Source of the DNA: Burkholderiales bacterium
Lineage (GTDB): Bacteria > Pseudomonadota > Gammaproteobacteria > Burkholderiales > Burkholderiaceae_E
DNA: 55,675 bases
NCBI GenBank assembly: GCA_017307915.1
Contig: JAFKGG010000369.1
Coordinates: 1-55,675, forward strand
Direction: 5' to 3'
The translations under genes were made by a program, and so were the position numbers. Under the pieces are notes generated by a model. The model did not search any database, had not been told where the DNA came from, and saw only the letters and a list, made by a program, of their open reading frames with translations. Positions 18,461-26,068 of the stretch are shown here, in pieces (the stretch's first letter is position 1; every line of letters begins with the position of its first letter).

Positions 18461-19752
18461 CAGGCCGCCTCCATCAGGGACTTGTAGTGGCGCCAGATGC
18501 CGCGCGTCGGCACCTCGTCGGTGTTGTCGCCGATCAGAAAGCCGTCTTCGTCGCGCCGTTCACGATGCTTGCCGCGCCCCAGGTAAAGCCATTCGGGATT
18601 GCGCATCTGCACGCCCATCTGCGTGCGCTCATACATCTCGGCGTCGTCGGCCAGCAGGAAGCCGGCCGGGCCGACCGAGCCCATCGTCTGCTGGCGCAGC
18701 CGGCGGTTCAGATCGGGCGCGCCCTTGAACTGCAAGGCGGTGACGTGCTGCACAGTCTCGTTCACCGCCAGCGGCTGGATCACGAAGATCTGGATCTCGG
18801 CGATGAACAGATTCGGAAAGATCATGACGTGCGGCGTGCCGTCGATCATGATGCGGCGCGCTTCTTCCTCGCCGTAGGCGGCGTTCATGTTCGCCACGTA
18901 GTCGGGCAGCTTGTCGGGCGTGGTGCCGAACCACGACAGCGGCACGTCGCGCTTGCGAAATTCCGGGCGCAGATCGTTCTCGGTGTGGCCGTTGCCGAAA
19001 TCGCGCGAGACGGCGGTGGACTCGGCGCTGTAGAGCGCACCGATGCCGCTTTGCGCCACCTCGAAGATCGAAGCGTGCACGAACGACGGGTGATAGCCGT
19101 CGGTCTCGTTCTCGACCAGGAACTTCCAGTTGGCCCTGACCTTGTGCTTGAGGAACCCGGCCGTGATCTCGACCTCGCCCTGCGGCGAGGTTTCGCACAG
19201 CGCGTCGATCGAGCGCATGGCCGGCCCCAGGTGTTCTTCCAGGCTCGGGCCCTGCGCGGCCATCGAGCCGAACACGAAGCCGCGGTAGCTGGCCACGCGC
19301 GCCACGCTGCCCAGGCCCAGCTCGCGGCGATCGACGCCTTCATAGCCGGAAGGAAACGGATAACCCTTCAGGGCGCCGTCATTGGAAAAGGTCCAGCCGT
19401 GATAGGGACAGGTGAACGAGCGCACGTTGCCGCCGTCGCTCATGCAAACACGGTTGCCGCGGTGCGGGCAGCGGTTGTGCAGCAGATGAATGGCGCCATG
19501 CCGGTCGCGCGTCATGATCACCGGTTCGGGGCCGATCGACTTCATCACGAAGTCATTGGCGTTCGGCACCTCGCTTTCGTGGCCGACGTAGACCCAGGTG
19601 CGGAACCAGATCTTGCGCAGTTCTTGCTGGTAGATGGCGGGGTCGGTATAGAGCGAGCCATGCACGTGCGCGGGGCGCACCAGCTCGTCCCAGCGCGGTG
19701 CAGGCCCGGCAGGCGCGATCGGCGCGGTGGGAAGGGTGGCGCAGTGTTCCAA
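18460..19752 (-). CDS. aromatic-ring-hydroxylating dioxygenase, alpha subunit (Rieske)
   Basis: Catalytic large subunit of 430 aa. Rieske [2Fe-2S] ligands are C95/H97 and C115/H118 (CPH and CPYH). The mononuclear iron site is in ENETDGYHPSFVH: D218, H221 and H226. The start is the TTG at 19752, preceded by GGAGACAGG. No ATG lies between it and the promoter, and starts further upstream would fall before the predicted transcription start near 19784. It is the first gene of the minus-strand operon and diverges from its ferredoxin. The aromatic or alicyclic substrate cannot be read from the sequence. Confidence 0.92.
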   Translation of the reverse strand: MEHCATLPTAPIAPAGPAPRWDELVRPAHVHGSLYTDPAIYQQELRKIWFRTWVYVGHESEVPNANDFVMKSIGPEPVIMTRDRHGAIHLLHNRCPHRGNRVCMSDGGNVRSFTCPYHGWTFSNDGALKGYPFPSGYEGVDRRELGLGSVARVASYRGFVFGSMAAQGPSLEEHLGPAMRSIDALCETSPQGEVEITAGFLKHKVRANWKFLVENETDGYHPSFVHASIFEVAQSGIGALYSAESTAVSRDFGNGHTENDLRPEFRKRDVPLSWFGTTPDKLPDYVANMNAAYGEEEARRIMIDGTPHVMIFPNLFIAEIQIFVIQPLAVNETVQHVTALQFKGAPDLNRRLRQQTMGSVGPAGFLLADDAEMYERTQMGVQMRNPEWLYLGRGKHRERRDEDGFLIGDNTDEVPTRGIWRHYKSLMEAA

Positions 19753-19794
19753 ACCTGTCTCCGGGGTTGCTGCTGCGAATCGTTGATGGAATAA

Positions 19795-19814
19795 TAGACC
19801 GACGGGACGGACTA
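19795..19814. promoter_or_regulatory. operator-like palindrome, site C (dioxygenase/ferredoxin divergent promoter)
   Basis: TAGACCGAC-GG-GACGGACTA, 20 bp. On the minus strand TATTAT (19791-19796) abuts it as a -10 for the dioxygenase operon; the plus-strand ferredoxin starts 46 nt to the right. One repressor bound here could control both directions. Confidence 0.75.
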
Positions 19815-19859
19815 TGTCAACGCACACCAGCCCGCCGTTCAGCAAGGAAAGATCACTGC

Positions 19860-20180
19860 ATGCCCACCGTCGTCTTCATCGATCACCACGGCACTACCTA
19901 CCGGGTCGAGGCGCCGCTCAACAAGAGCCTGATGCAGGTCGCGCTCGACCATTCGGTGCCCGGCATTCTGGGCGACTGCGGCGGCTCGTGCAGTTGCGCC
20001 ACCTGTCACGGCTACGTGGATCAGCCCTGGGTCGCGCAGTTGCCGCCGCGTTCGGAAACCGAGGTCTTCATGCTCGAGGGCGTGCCCGATCTGCGCGAGA
20101 ACAGCCGCCTGTGCTGCCAGATCCGGATGACGCCGGAGCTGGATGGCATCGTCGTTCACCTGCCCGAGGAGCAGGTCTAG
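19860..20180 (+). CDS. [2Fe-2S] ferredoxin, adrenodoxin type
   Basis: Ferredoxin of 106 aa with plant/adrenodoxin-type ligands C40, C46, C49 and C86 (C-x5-C-x2-C-x36-C). It starts at ATG 19860 after AAGGAAAG. It is divergent from the dioxygenase alpha gene and shares operator site C with it. It is the natural carrier between the FAD reductase at 9911 and the Rieske oxygenase. Its stop lies 7 nt from the stop of the convergent quinone reductase gene. An adrenodoxin-type carrier with a two-subunit oxygenase is a less common pairing than a Rieske ferredoxin. Confidence 0.93.
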   Translation: MPTVVFIDHHGTTYRVEAPLNKSLMQVALDHSVPGILGDCGGSCSCATCHGYVDQPWVAQLPPRSETEVFMLEGVPDLRENSRLCCQIRMTPELDGIVVHLPEEQV

Positions 20181-20187
20181 GACTGCC

Positions 20188-20931
20188 TCAAACGACGCGG
20201 CGATGTCCGGCCGTGCACGGCTCGACATCAGCTCTGAGCCGCCACTCAGGCGTGAAATCGGCCAGCGCGTGCGTTGCCATGGGTGCTTCGCACTCGATGT
20301 TTCTCAACCGCGCCGCGTATTGATCCAGGTATTCGCGGCGCTGCGCCGCGTCGGTGTATTGGATCGCCCAGCCGACGAAGGGCTGCAACACCTGCAGGCC
20401 GCTGTAGCCGAAGGTGCCGTACTGCAGGTGCCACAGGATGACGTCGCGCTGTCCCAGCAGGCCGTCGGGCTCCATCATGGCCGGAAAGCAGCCGGTGGTG
20501 AACACCAGCATCGCCTTGCGGCCTTTCAGGCCGCCATTGTCGAAGCGCATGCCGCCCGCGCCGTAGGCGGTGCCGTTGGCAAAGACGCGGTCGATCCAGC
20601 CCTTCATGATCGCGGGCACCGAAAACCACCATAACGGAAACTGCAGGATCAGCAGATCGCACGCGAGCAGCTTGTCGATCTCAGCCTGGATGTCGGCGGC
20701 GAAGCTGTGGCGCTGCGATGCGAGCTTCTGCTCGCGGTCATATTGCAGCGCATCCGGAAAACGCCGCTCGGTGAAATCGCTTACGCCGGCCACGGGATTG
20801 AAACCCATGGCGTACAGATCCGACACCACGACCTGATGGCCGCAGTCGCGCAGCGTCTGCACCGAACGATCCAGCAATGCCCGGCCGAACGACTTGGGTT
20901 CGGGATGGGCGAATACGATCAGCACCTTCAT
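20188..20931 (-). CDS. NAD(P)H dehydrogenase (quinone), flavodoxin-like fold
   Basis: Protein of 247 aa of the NQO1/MdaB family that reduces quinones by two electrons with a flavin. N-terminal MKVLIVFAHPEPKSFGRAL, the LLILQFPLWWFSVPAIMKGWIDRVF segment and the TTGCFP loop are typical. It is transcribed on its own with operator site D 35 nt upstream of its ATG, so it belongs to the same regulon. It may reduce a quinone produced by, or toxic to, the oxygenase pathway. Confidence 0.87.
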   Translation of the reverse strand: MKVLIVFAHPEPKSFGRALLDRSVQTLRDCGHQVVVSDLYAMGFNPVAGVSDFTERRFPDALQYDREQKLASQRHSFAADIQAEIDKLLACDLLILQFPLWWFSVPAIMKGWIDRVFANGTAYGAGGMRFDNGGLKGRKAMLVFTTGCFPAMMEPDGLLGQRDVILWHLQYGTFGYSGLQVLQPFVGWAIQYTDAAQRREYLDQYAARLRNIECEAPMATHALADFTPEWRLRADVEPCTAGHRRVV

Positions 20932-20965
20932 GGCGCTTCCTTGGTGGTAGCAACGCCGTCAATAA

Positions 20966-20985
20966 TAAACCGACACGACGGTTTT
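20966..20985. promoter_or_regulatory. operator-like palindrome, site D (upstream of quinone reductase)
   Basis: TAAACCGAC-AC-GACGGTTTT, the most diverged of the four copies but with the same core CCGAC-NN-GACGG. On the minus strand a TATTAT (20962-20967) abuts it as the -10, putting transcription start near 20955, 24 nt before the gene. Confidence 0.65.
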
Positions 20986-21033
20986 TCATTGTGGTATTGC
21001 CGGAGGCAAGGACAGCCGCCCAGCCCCCGCGAC

Positions 21034-21070
21034 GATCATGCTTGCCCGGCCGCGGCCAAGGAGCATGATC
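21034..21070. terminator. long hairpin after the Bug gene
   Basis: gatcatgct (21034-21042) pairs perfectly with agcatgatc (21062-21070), and the loop holds a second palindrome, ggccgcggcc. It lies 16 nt past the stop of the Bug gene at 21086, the end of the long minus-strand operon. No T-run follows, so termination may need Rho. Confidence 0.55.
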
Positions 21071-21085
21071 GACGCAGCACCCGTT

Positions 21086-22066
21086 TCAATCCAGCTTGAT
21101 GCGCCCTTCCCTGCGCAGCCTGGCCCACTTGTCGGTTTCGGCGCGCATCAGCGCGCCGAACTCGGCCGGCTGCTTGCTGAACGCTGGCTCGGCGCCCCAG
21201 CCCAGCCAGCGCTCCTTCACGTCCGCGCCCTGCATGATGCGCGCGATCTCGGCGTGCAGCTTGTTCAGCACGGCCGGCGGCGTGGCCGCGGGCGCGAGAA
21301 AACCATACCACGGGTTCACGTCGTAGCCGGGCAGCGCCGCCTCGGCCACCGTCGGCAGCTCGGGAGCGCTGCTGGCGCGCGTCGCGCCGGTGACAGCCAG
21401 CGCCCGCACCTTGCCGGTCTTCGCATGCGGCAAGGCGATGGGCGCGCCGGCGAACGACACCTGGACGCGATTGCCGATCAGGTCGTTCATCGCTTCGTTG
21501 ATGCCGCGATACGGCACGTGGACCATCTTCACGTCGGCCATGTAGTTGAACACCTCGCCGGCCAGATGGGTCAGACTGCCATTGCCTGAAGAGCCGAAAT
21601 TGACGTCGTTCGGGTGCTTGCGCGCATAGTCGATCAGCTCGCGCACGTTCTTCACCGGCAGCGCCTGGCTGGTCACGACCACCAGCGGCAGGCTGGCGAT
21701 CAGCGAAATCGGCGCGAAATCCCGCAGATTGTCTTCAGGCTTGCGTCCGCGTGCCCCCGAATCCATCAGCATCGACGAGGCACCGACGAACAGCGTATAG
21801 CCATCGGGAGGCGAATTGGCGGCCAGGTCAGCGCCGATCACCAGGCCCGCGCCGGGCTTGTTCTCGATGACGAACGACTGCCCGAGCGACGTGGCCAGCT
21901 TCTGCGCGACGTACCGCGCCAGCAGGTCGGCCGGGCCGCCCGGACTGTACGGCACGATGACCTTCACCGCGCGCTCGGGATAATCGGCGCGCGCCGCCGA
22001 TGAATAGGCGACGGCGGAAAAGAGCGCGGCAGCAGCGAATGCGATACGCAGCAGAGGCTTTCTCAT
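21086..22066 (-). CDS. tripartite tricarboxylate transporter receptor (Bug family)
   Basis: Periplasmic solute receptor of 326 aa. Residues 1-27 form a signal peptide ending ARA; the mature protein begins DYPERAVKVIVPYSPGGPADLLARYVA, the hallmark of Bug/TctC proteins, with the HVPYRG loop near residue 185. No tctA/tctB membrane genes are in the window, as is usual for orphan Bug receptors. It is the last gene of the GntR operon, 9 nt after the racemase-fold gene; its ribosome site (TAGGAG) overlaps that stop codon. The ligand is unknown. Confidence 0.92.
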   Translation of the reverse strand: MRKPLLRIAFAAAALFSAVAYSSAARADYPERAVKVIVPYSPGGPADLLARYVAQKLATSLGQSFVIENKPGAGLVIGADLAANSPPDGYTLFVGASSMLMDSGARGRKPEDNLRDFAPISLIASLPLVVVTSQALPVKNVRELIDYARKHPNDVNFGSSGNGSLTHLAGEVFNYMADVKMVHVPYRGINEAMNDLIGNRVQVSFAGAPIALPHAKTGKVRALAVTGATRASSAPELPTVAEAALPGYDVNPWYGFLAPAATPPAVLNKLHAEIARIMQGADVKERWLGWGAEPAFSKQPAEFGALMRAETDKWARLRREGRIKLD

Positions 22067-22075
22067 GGCTTACTC

Positions 22076-22891
22076 CTAATCCGGCACGAGCTTGGAAACG
22101 CCATACAGATCCATCAACTCCTTGACGCGCTCGCGCATCGGGATGGCCTGGTAGTAGCCGCGGGTCGAGCGCGACGTGCCGAGCAGGCGTTTCATATCGA
22201 CCAGCATCTCGGCCGTCTTCAGCGTGGCCGCGACGCCGTCGATGACCGGCACGTCGTCGACGCGCGAGATGCCGGCCCGATGCAGCATCAGGCTGAGCGG
22301 CGCCTCGCCCGGGATGATCACGTCGGCGCCATCGGCAATCAGTTGCCTGGCGTTCTCGTAGAAGATCTCGAGCACCTGTGCCGGTGCCTCTTTCGTCGGC
22401 AGGACGGCCGATGAAGGAAAGCCGACATAGCGGATCGCGGCGCAGCGGCCGGTCAGCCCCATCCGGTCGACGTTGCTCTGGATCATCGGGATCATTTCCT
22501 TGATGAACAGCAGCACGCCGAACTTCTGGCCCAGATGCATGGCCAGCGTCATCGCGCATTCGCCGTAGCCGACCACGGGAATATCGACCAGGCTCCGGAT
22601 CTCGCGAATGCCGGGTTCGGGCAGCGTCGTCAGCGCGAAGGCGTCGAAGCCGCGCTCTTCGGCCAGGATCGCCGCGCGGGCGAACTGATGCGCGTGCAGC
22701 GACTGAAAATAGGCGAAACCCACGTCGGTGCTGGGTCCGTCGCCTTTGCGATGGCCATGCGTTCCGGCGTGCGTGCCATGCACGACGACCTCGGTATCGG
22801 GGCGCACGATTTTCTTGATGTGCGCGCGCAGCGATTCGTCGTATTCGGGAACGCGGGCCAGCGTGGTGAAGCTCTGATGCCAGATTTTCAT
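22076..22891 (-). CDS. Asp/Glu/hydantoin racemase superfamily protein lacking both catalytic Cys
   Basis: A 271-aa protein of the aspartate/glutamate racemase fold, recognised from FDAFALTTLPEPGIREIRSLVDIPVVGYGE and GADVIIPGEAP. In active racemases the two matching loops hold the catalytic cysteines; here they read TTLPEPG (T88-T89) and PGEAP (G195-E196). Two-base Cys racemisation is therefore unlikely, and an isomerase, lyase or binding role should be considered. The N-terminal His-rich segment HGTHAGTHGHRKG is unusual. The ATG at 22891 (MKIWHQSF) was preferred to longer frames that run into the PrpD gene. Confidence 0.75.
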   Translation of the reverse strand: MKIWHQSFTTLARVPEYDESLRAHIKKIVRPDTEVVVHGTHAGTHGHRKGDGPSTDVGFAYFQSLHAHQFARAAILAEERGFDAFALTTLPEPGIREIRSLVDIPVVGYGECAMTLAMHLGQKFGVLLFIKEMIPMIQSNVDRMGLTGRCAAIRYVGFPSSAVLPTKEAPAQVLEIFYENARQLIADGADVIIPGEAPLSLMLHRAGISRVDDVPVIDGVAATLKTAEMLVDMKRLLGTSRSTRGYYQAIPMRERVKELMDLYGVSKLVPD

Positions 22892-22907
22892 GGGTTCGGA
22901 ATCTCCG

Positions 22908-24341
22908 TCAGGATCGTGATGAGACCGTCGCCGCCAAGGCGCAGCAGTGCTCGATGAGCGCCGCGACCTTCTGGTCGGCCATGTCGAGTGCCTTGCCGGC
23001 AAAGCCGGTCGCGTCGCCGGGCCAACCGGCCCAGGCGAAACAATCGATCGCCTTTTCGGTCAGTTCAGAATCGGTGAGCGGATCACCCGCATCGCCATGC
23101 GCCACCGTGACGCGGCGCCGGAACGAGCGGCCGTCGCGCGTGTGGATGACGACTTCGGACCAGCGCGGCAATATCGGGCCCGGCGCTTCGATCACCCGCA
23201 CGCGTTGCATCAGGTGATCGACGTCGGCGCGCAACACAGCCGCATCGTCGAAGCTGCGCAAGCCGATATGGCCATCGATCAGCGCCGCTGCCACCACGTA
23301 GGCCATGCTGAACTTCGCTTGCAGCCCGGTGCGCGGCTTGTCGAGCCGCAGCGCCTGTAGGCCGCCGGCGCTGGTAAGGATCTCGATGCGCTCGATGTCT
23401 TGCGGCACCAGCCCGTGGCCGCGCCGGATGTCGAGCACGGCATCCAGCGCGCGGTGCACGCCGTAGCAGCACGGATACTTCTTCAGATCCAGACCGACGC
23501 GCAGGATCTCGGACGGCGCTTCGCCCAGGCCAGCCAGCGCCGGCCCCATGTCTTCGCCGCAGGCATAGAGCGCCAGGTAGCCGTAGCGGCCGTCGATGGC
23601 CGACGCGGCAGCCGTGAAGCCGGCCTGCGCCAGCAGCGCGGCGCGCACTGCGGACGCTGCGCAATGCGCCGACTGGAATGACTTGGCCATCGCGCCGAAG
23701 TTCTCGCGCGTGCCGCTGGCTTGCGCCACGGCCAGACCCAGCGTATCGCGCATCTGCGCCTCGTTCAGGCGCAGCAGCACGCCGCAGGCGGTGGCCGTGC
23801 CCAGAATACCCAGCGCCGAGGTGGAATGCCAGCCGCGCGTGTAGTGATCCAGCGCCATCACGCGCGCAAATCTGGACATTACTTCGAAGCCGGCGATGAA
23901 GGCGCCGGCGAACTCGCGCCCGCACGCGTCGGTGCGCGGCGCCAGCGCCGCCAGTGCCGGCACGAGCGTGGCACTGACGTGCGCGCGCATCGGCGTCATC
24001 ACGTCGTCGTAGTCGAGCACGTGCGCCGCGATGCCGTTGACGAACGCAGCCGATTCAGCGGGCAGCCGCTCGCCCGTTCCCCAATCCAGGGCATCGCTGG
24101 TGCCGCGTAGCGGCGCCACATAGGCACGCGCGATGCGGGTCGCTTCTTCGCACTGGCCTGCGATGGACACCGCTACGGTATCGAGCAGTGCACGGTAGGT
24201 CACGCGCGCGGCGGCACCGAATTGCGCATCGCAAGCCGGCTCGCGCCACTGCCGCGCCGCATAGGCGGTGATCAGTTCGATGGCCGACGGGGAGCACTGC
24301 ACTGCCATGGGCTCGTACTCGGGCACGATCGCCGGACTCAA
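22908..24341 (-). CDS. MmgE/PrpD family protein
   Basis: A 477-aa member of the family that includes 2-methylcitrate dehydratase PrpD, iminodisuccinate epimerase and cis-aconitate decarboxylase. Typical segments are LLDTVAVSIAGQ, VNGIAAHVLDYDD and GWHSTSALGILGTATACGVLL, followed by DLKKYPCCYGVHRALDA. The TTG start at 24341 overlaps the Bug stop (TTGA) and has GAGG upstream; ATG at 24308 is an alternative. With a PrpB-like lyase and an aconitase in the same locus, a dehydratase acting on a citrate-like acid is the best guess. Confidence 0.85.
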   Translation of the reverse strand: MSPAIVPEYEPMAVQCSPSAIELITAYAARQWREPACDAQFGAAARVTYRALLDTVAVSIAGQCEEATRIARAYVAPLRGTSDALDWGTGERLPAESAAFVNGIAAHVLDYDDVMTPMRAHVSATLVPALAALAPRTDACGREFAGAFIAGFEVMSRFARVMALDHYTRGWHSTSALGILGTATACGVLLRLNEAQMRDTLGLAVAQASGTRENFGAMAKSFQSAHCAASAVRAALLAQAGFTAAASAIDGRYGYLALYACGEDMGPALAGLGEAPSEILRVGLDLKKYPCCYGVHRALDAVLDIRRGHGLVPQDIERIEILTSAGGLQALRLDKPRTGLQAKFSMAYVVAAALIDGHIGLRSFDDAAVLRADVDHLMQRVRVIEAPGPILPRWSEVVIHTRDGRSFRRRVTVAHGDAGDPLTDSELTEKAIDCFAWAGWPGDATGFAGKALDMADQKVAALIEHCCALAATVSSRS

Positions 24342-25327
24342 TCGGCCTCGATGTTCGCCGCCTTGACCACGCGGCCCCAGCGCGCCAGCTCGGCATTCAT
24401 ATAGTCGCCGAATTCTTCGGGCGACGCGCTGACCTTGGGTTCGGAACCGCTGGCCAGCATCTGCTGACGCAGCTCGGGGATCTGCGCGATCTTCCCGACC
24501 GCGACATGCAGTTTGTCGATGATCGGCCGCGGGGTCTTGGCCGGCGCCATCAGTGCGTACCAGTTGCCGCAGGTCAACTCCGGCATACCCTGTTCGGCCG
24601 CGGTGCGCAGGCCGGGCAGCAGCGGGTTGCGCGCTTCGCTCGTGATGGCCACGCCGCGCAGCTTGCCCTCTCTGACGAACGGATACAGCGCCGGAAAATC
24701 AACGCCCATGCCGTCGGTCGTGTTTGCCACCAGGTCGGTGATCGCGGGCGCCGCCCCTTTGTAGGGAACATGCCGGATGTCGATATTGGCGCTCTGCTTG
24801 AGCAGTTCGAGCACGACCCGAGTCGAGCCGCCGGTGCCGACGGTGGCAAAGTTCAGGCCGCCCGGCTTCGATTTCGCCAACCGCACCAGGTCGCCGAGCG
24901 ATTGCACGTCGAGCGTCGGACGCACGGCGAAGATGATCGGGCTGCTGGCCAGCAGCGAGACGCCGATGAAATCGGTACTGGCGTTGTACGACAGCTTCGG
25001 ATAAGTGAGGCGGTTGAGCACCATCGGCGTCAACCCGGCCACCAATAGTGTGTAGCCGTCGGGGGTCGCTTTGGCGACCAGCTCGGAGCCGATGACGCCG
25101 TTGGCGCCGGCGCGGTTATCGACGACCACCGAAACCCCCAGCGCTTCCGACAAGCGCGGTGCCACCTGCCGCGCCAGGATGTCGTTGGCGCCGCCCGGCG
25201 GATAGCCGACCACGAGGCGGATCGGTCTGGATGGATATTCCTGCGCCTGTGCCCTGACATGGGGAACGCTCGATGCGAACGCCACCCCGGCCAGCGCCTT
25301 GGCCGCGGCTCGACGATTGGGATTCAT
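24338..25327 (-). CDS. tripartite tricarboxylate transporter receptor (Bug family)
   Basis: Second Bug receptor of the operon, 329 aa. The signal sequence MNPNRRAAAKALAGVAFASS contains an Arg pair and ends around VRAQA; the mature part starts EYPSRPIRLVVGYPPGGANDILARQVA, and the HVPYKG loop is present. The ATG at 25327 follows AGAGGAA. It overlaps the PrpD gene start by 4 nt, linking receptor and enzyme production. No membrane partner is seen. Confidence 0.9.
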   Translation of the reverse strand: MNPNRRAAAKALAGVAFASSVPHVRAQAQEYPSRPIRLVVGYPPGGANDILARQVAPRLSEALGVSVVVDNRAGANGVIGSELVAKATPDGYTLLVAGLTPMVLNRLTYPKLSYNASTDFIGVSLLASSPIIFAVRPTLDVQSLGDLVRLAKSKPGGLNFATVGTGGSTRVVLELLKQSANIDIRHVPYKGAAPAITDLVANTTDGMGVDFPALYPFVREGKLRGVAITSEARNPLLPGLRTAAEQGMPELTCGNWYALMAPAKTPRPIIDKLHVAVGKIAQIPELRQQMLASGSEPKVSASPEEFGDYMNAELARWGRVVKAANIEAD

Positions 25328-25423
25328 GTCATTCCTCTTTCGGCACGCCGTCTCGTGGCGGCTGCCCAGGTACTGCGTACTTCACAGGCCGGTGACGCCT
25401 GATTTCGGCCGCGGATCGGCTGA

Positions 25424-26065
25424 TCAGCCGCCGTCCTTCGCCACCATCTGCGGCGTGCGCGTCACCGCCGCCATGGTCATGACCTGACCCAGCCCCGCGT
25501 AGTTGGGCCCGCCCAGGCGCGCGAGCGGGCGCAGCGCGGCCGTCTCGACCTTGCCGTTCACGCACAAGCCCGGCCTGAAGTGAAAGACGAGCACCTCTCC
25601 GACGATGAACTCGGCACGCGTCTCGCCGAATTCCTGCACGCTGTGCAACCGGCATTCCATCGCGGCCGGAACGTTTGCCAATCGGGGCGTGGTGATCGCC
25701 ACCCCAGGCGCCAGTTCCAGCCCGAGCAGATCGGCTTCGCTGACCTCGGGTGCGAACTCGTCGGCGCTGCGATGGATGTCCTGCACCATCGTCTCGTCGC
25801 CGATGTTCACGACGAACTCGCGGCGTTCCAGGATGTTCCGGCTGGTGTCCTTGCGCCGGCCGGCACGCAGGCCGATGTTGATGCCCACCATCGGCGGCTT
25901 GCTGCACACGTAGGTATAGCAGCTGAACGGCGCGAGGTTGACGACACCGGCGGCCGATTGCGTGCTGATCCACGCGATCGGCCGCGGCACAACGAGACCG
26001 CTGAGCAGCCGGTAGCAGCCCTCCGCGTCCAGCGAATCGGCACGGATGGAAACGGGCTCGGCCAT
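25424..26065 (-). CDS. flavin reductase-like / FMN-binding split-barrel protein
   Basis: A 213-aa protein of the DIM6/NTAB flavoprotein family. It has YRLLSGLVVPRPIAWISTQSAAGVVNLAPFSCYTYVCSKPPMVGI, the usual FMN-binding pattern, and RKDTSRNILERREFVVNI. The upstream stop codon forms part of its ribosome site (TAAGG), 3 nt before the ATG, so it is coupled to the Bug gene at 26069. It may supply reduced flavin, or itself reduce a substrate in this pathway. No partner monooxygenase lies in the same operon. Confidence 0.85.
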   Translation of the reverse strand: MAEPVSIRADSLDAEGCYRLLSGLVVPRPIAWISTQSAAGVVNLAPFSCYTYVCSKPPMVGINIGLRAGRRKDTSRNILERREFVVNIGDETMVQDIHRSADEFAPEVSEADLLGLELAPGVAITTPRLANVPAAMECRLHSVQEFGETRAEFIVGEVLVFHFRPGLCVNGKVETAALRPLARLGGPNYAGLGQVMTMAAVTRTPQMVAKDGG

Positions 26066-26068
26066 GCC

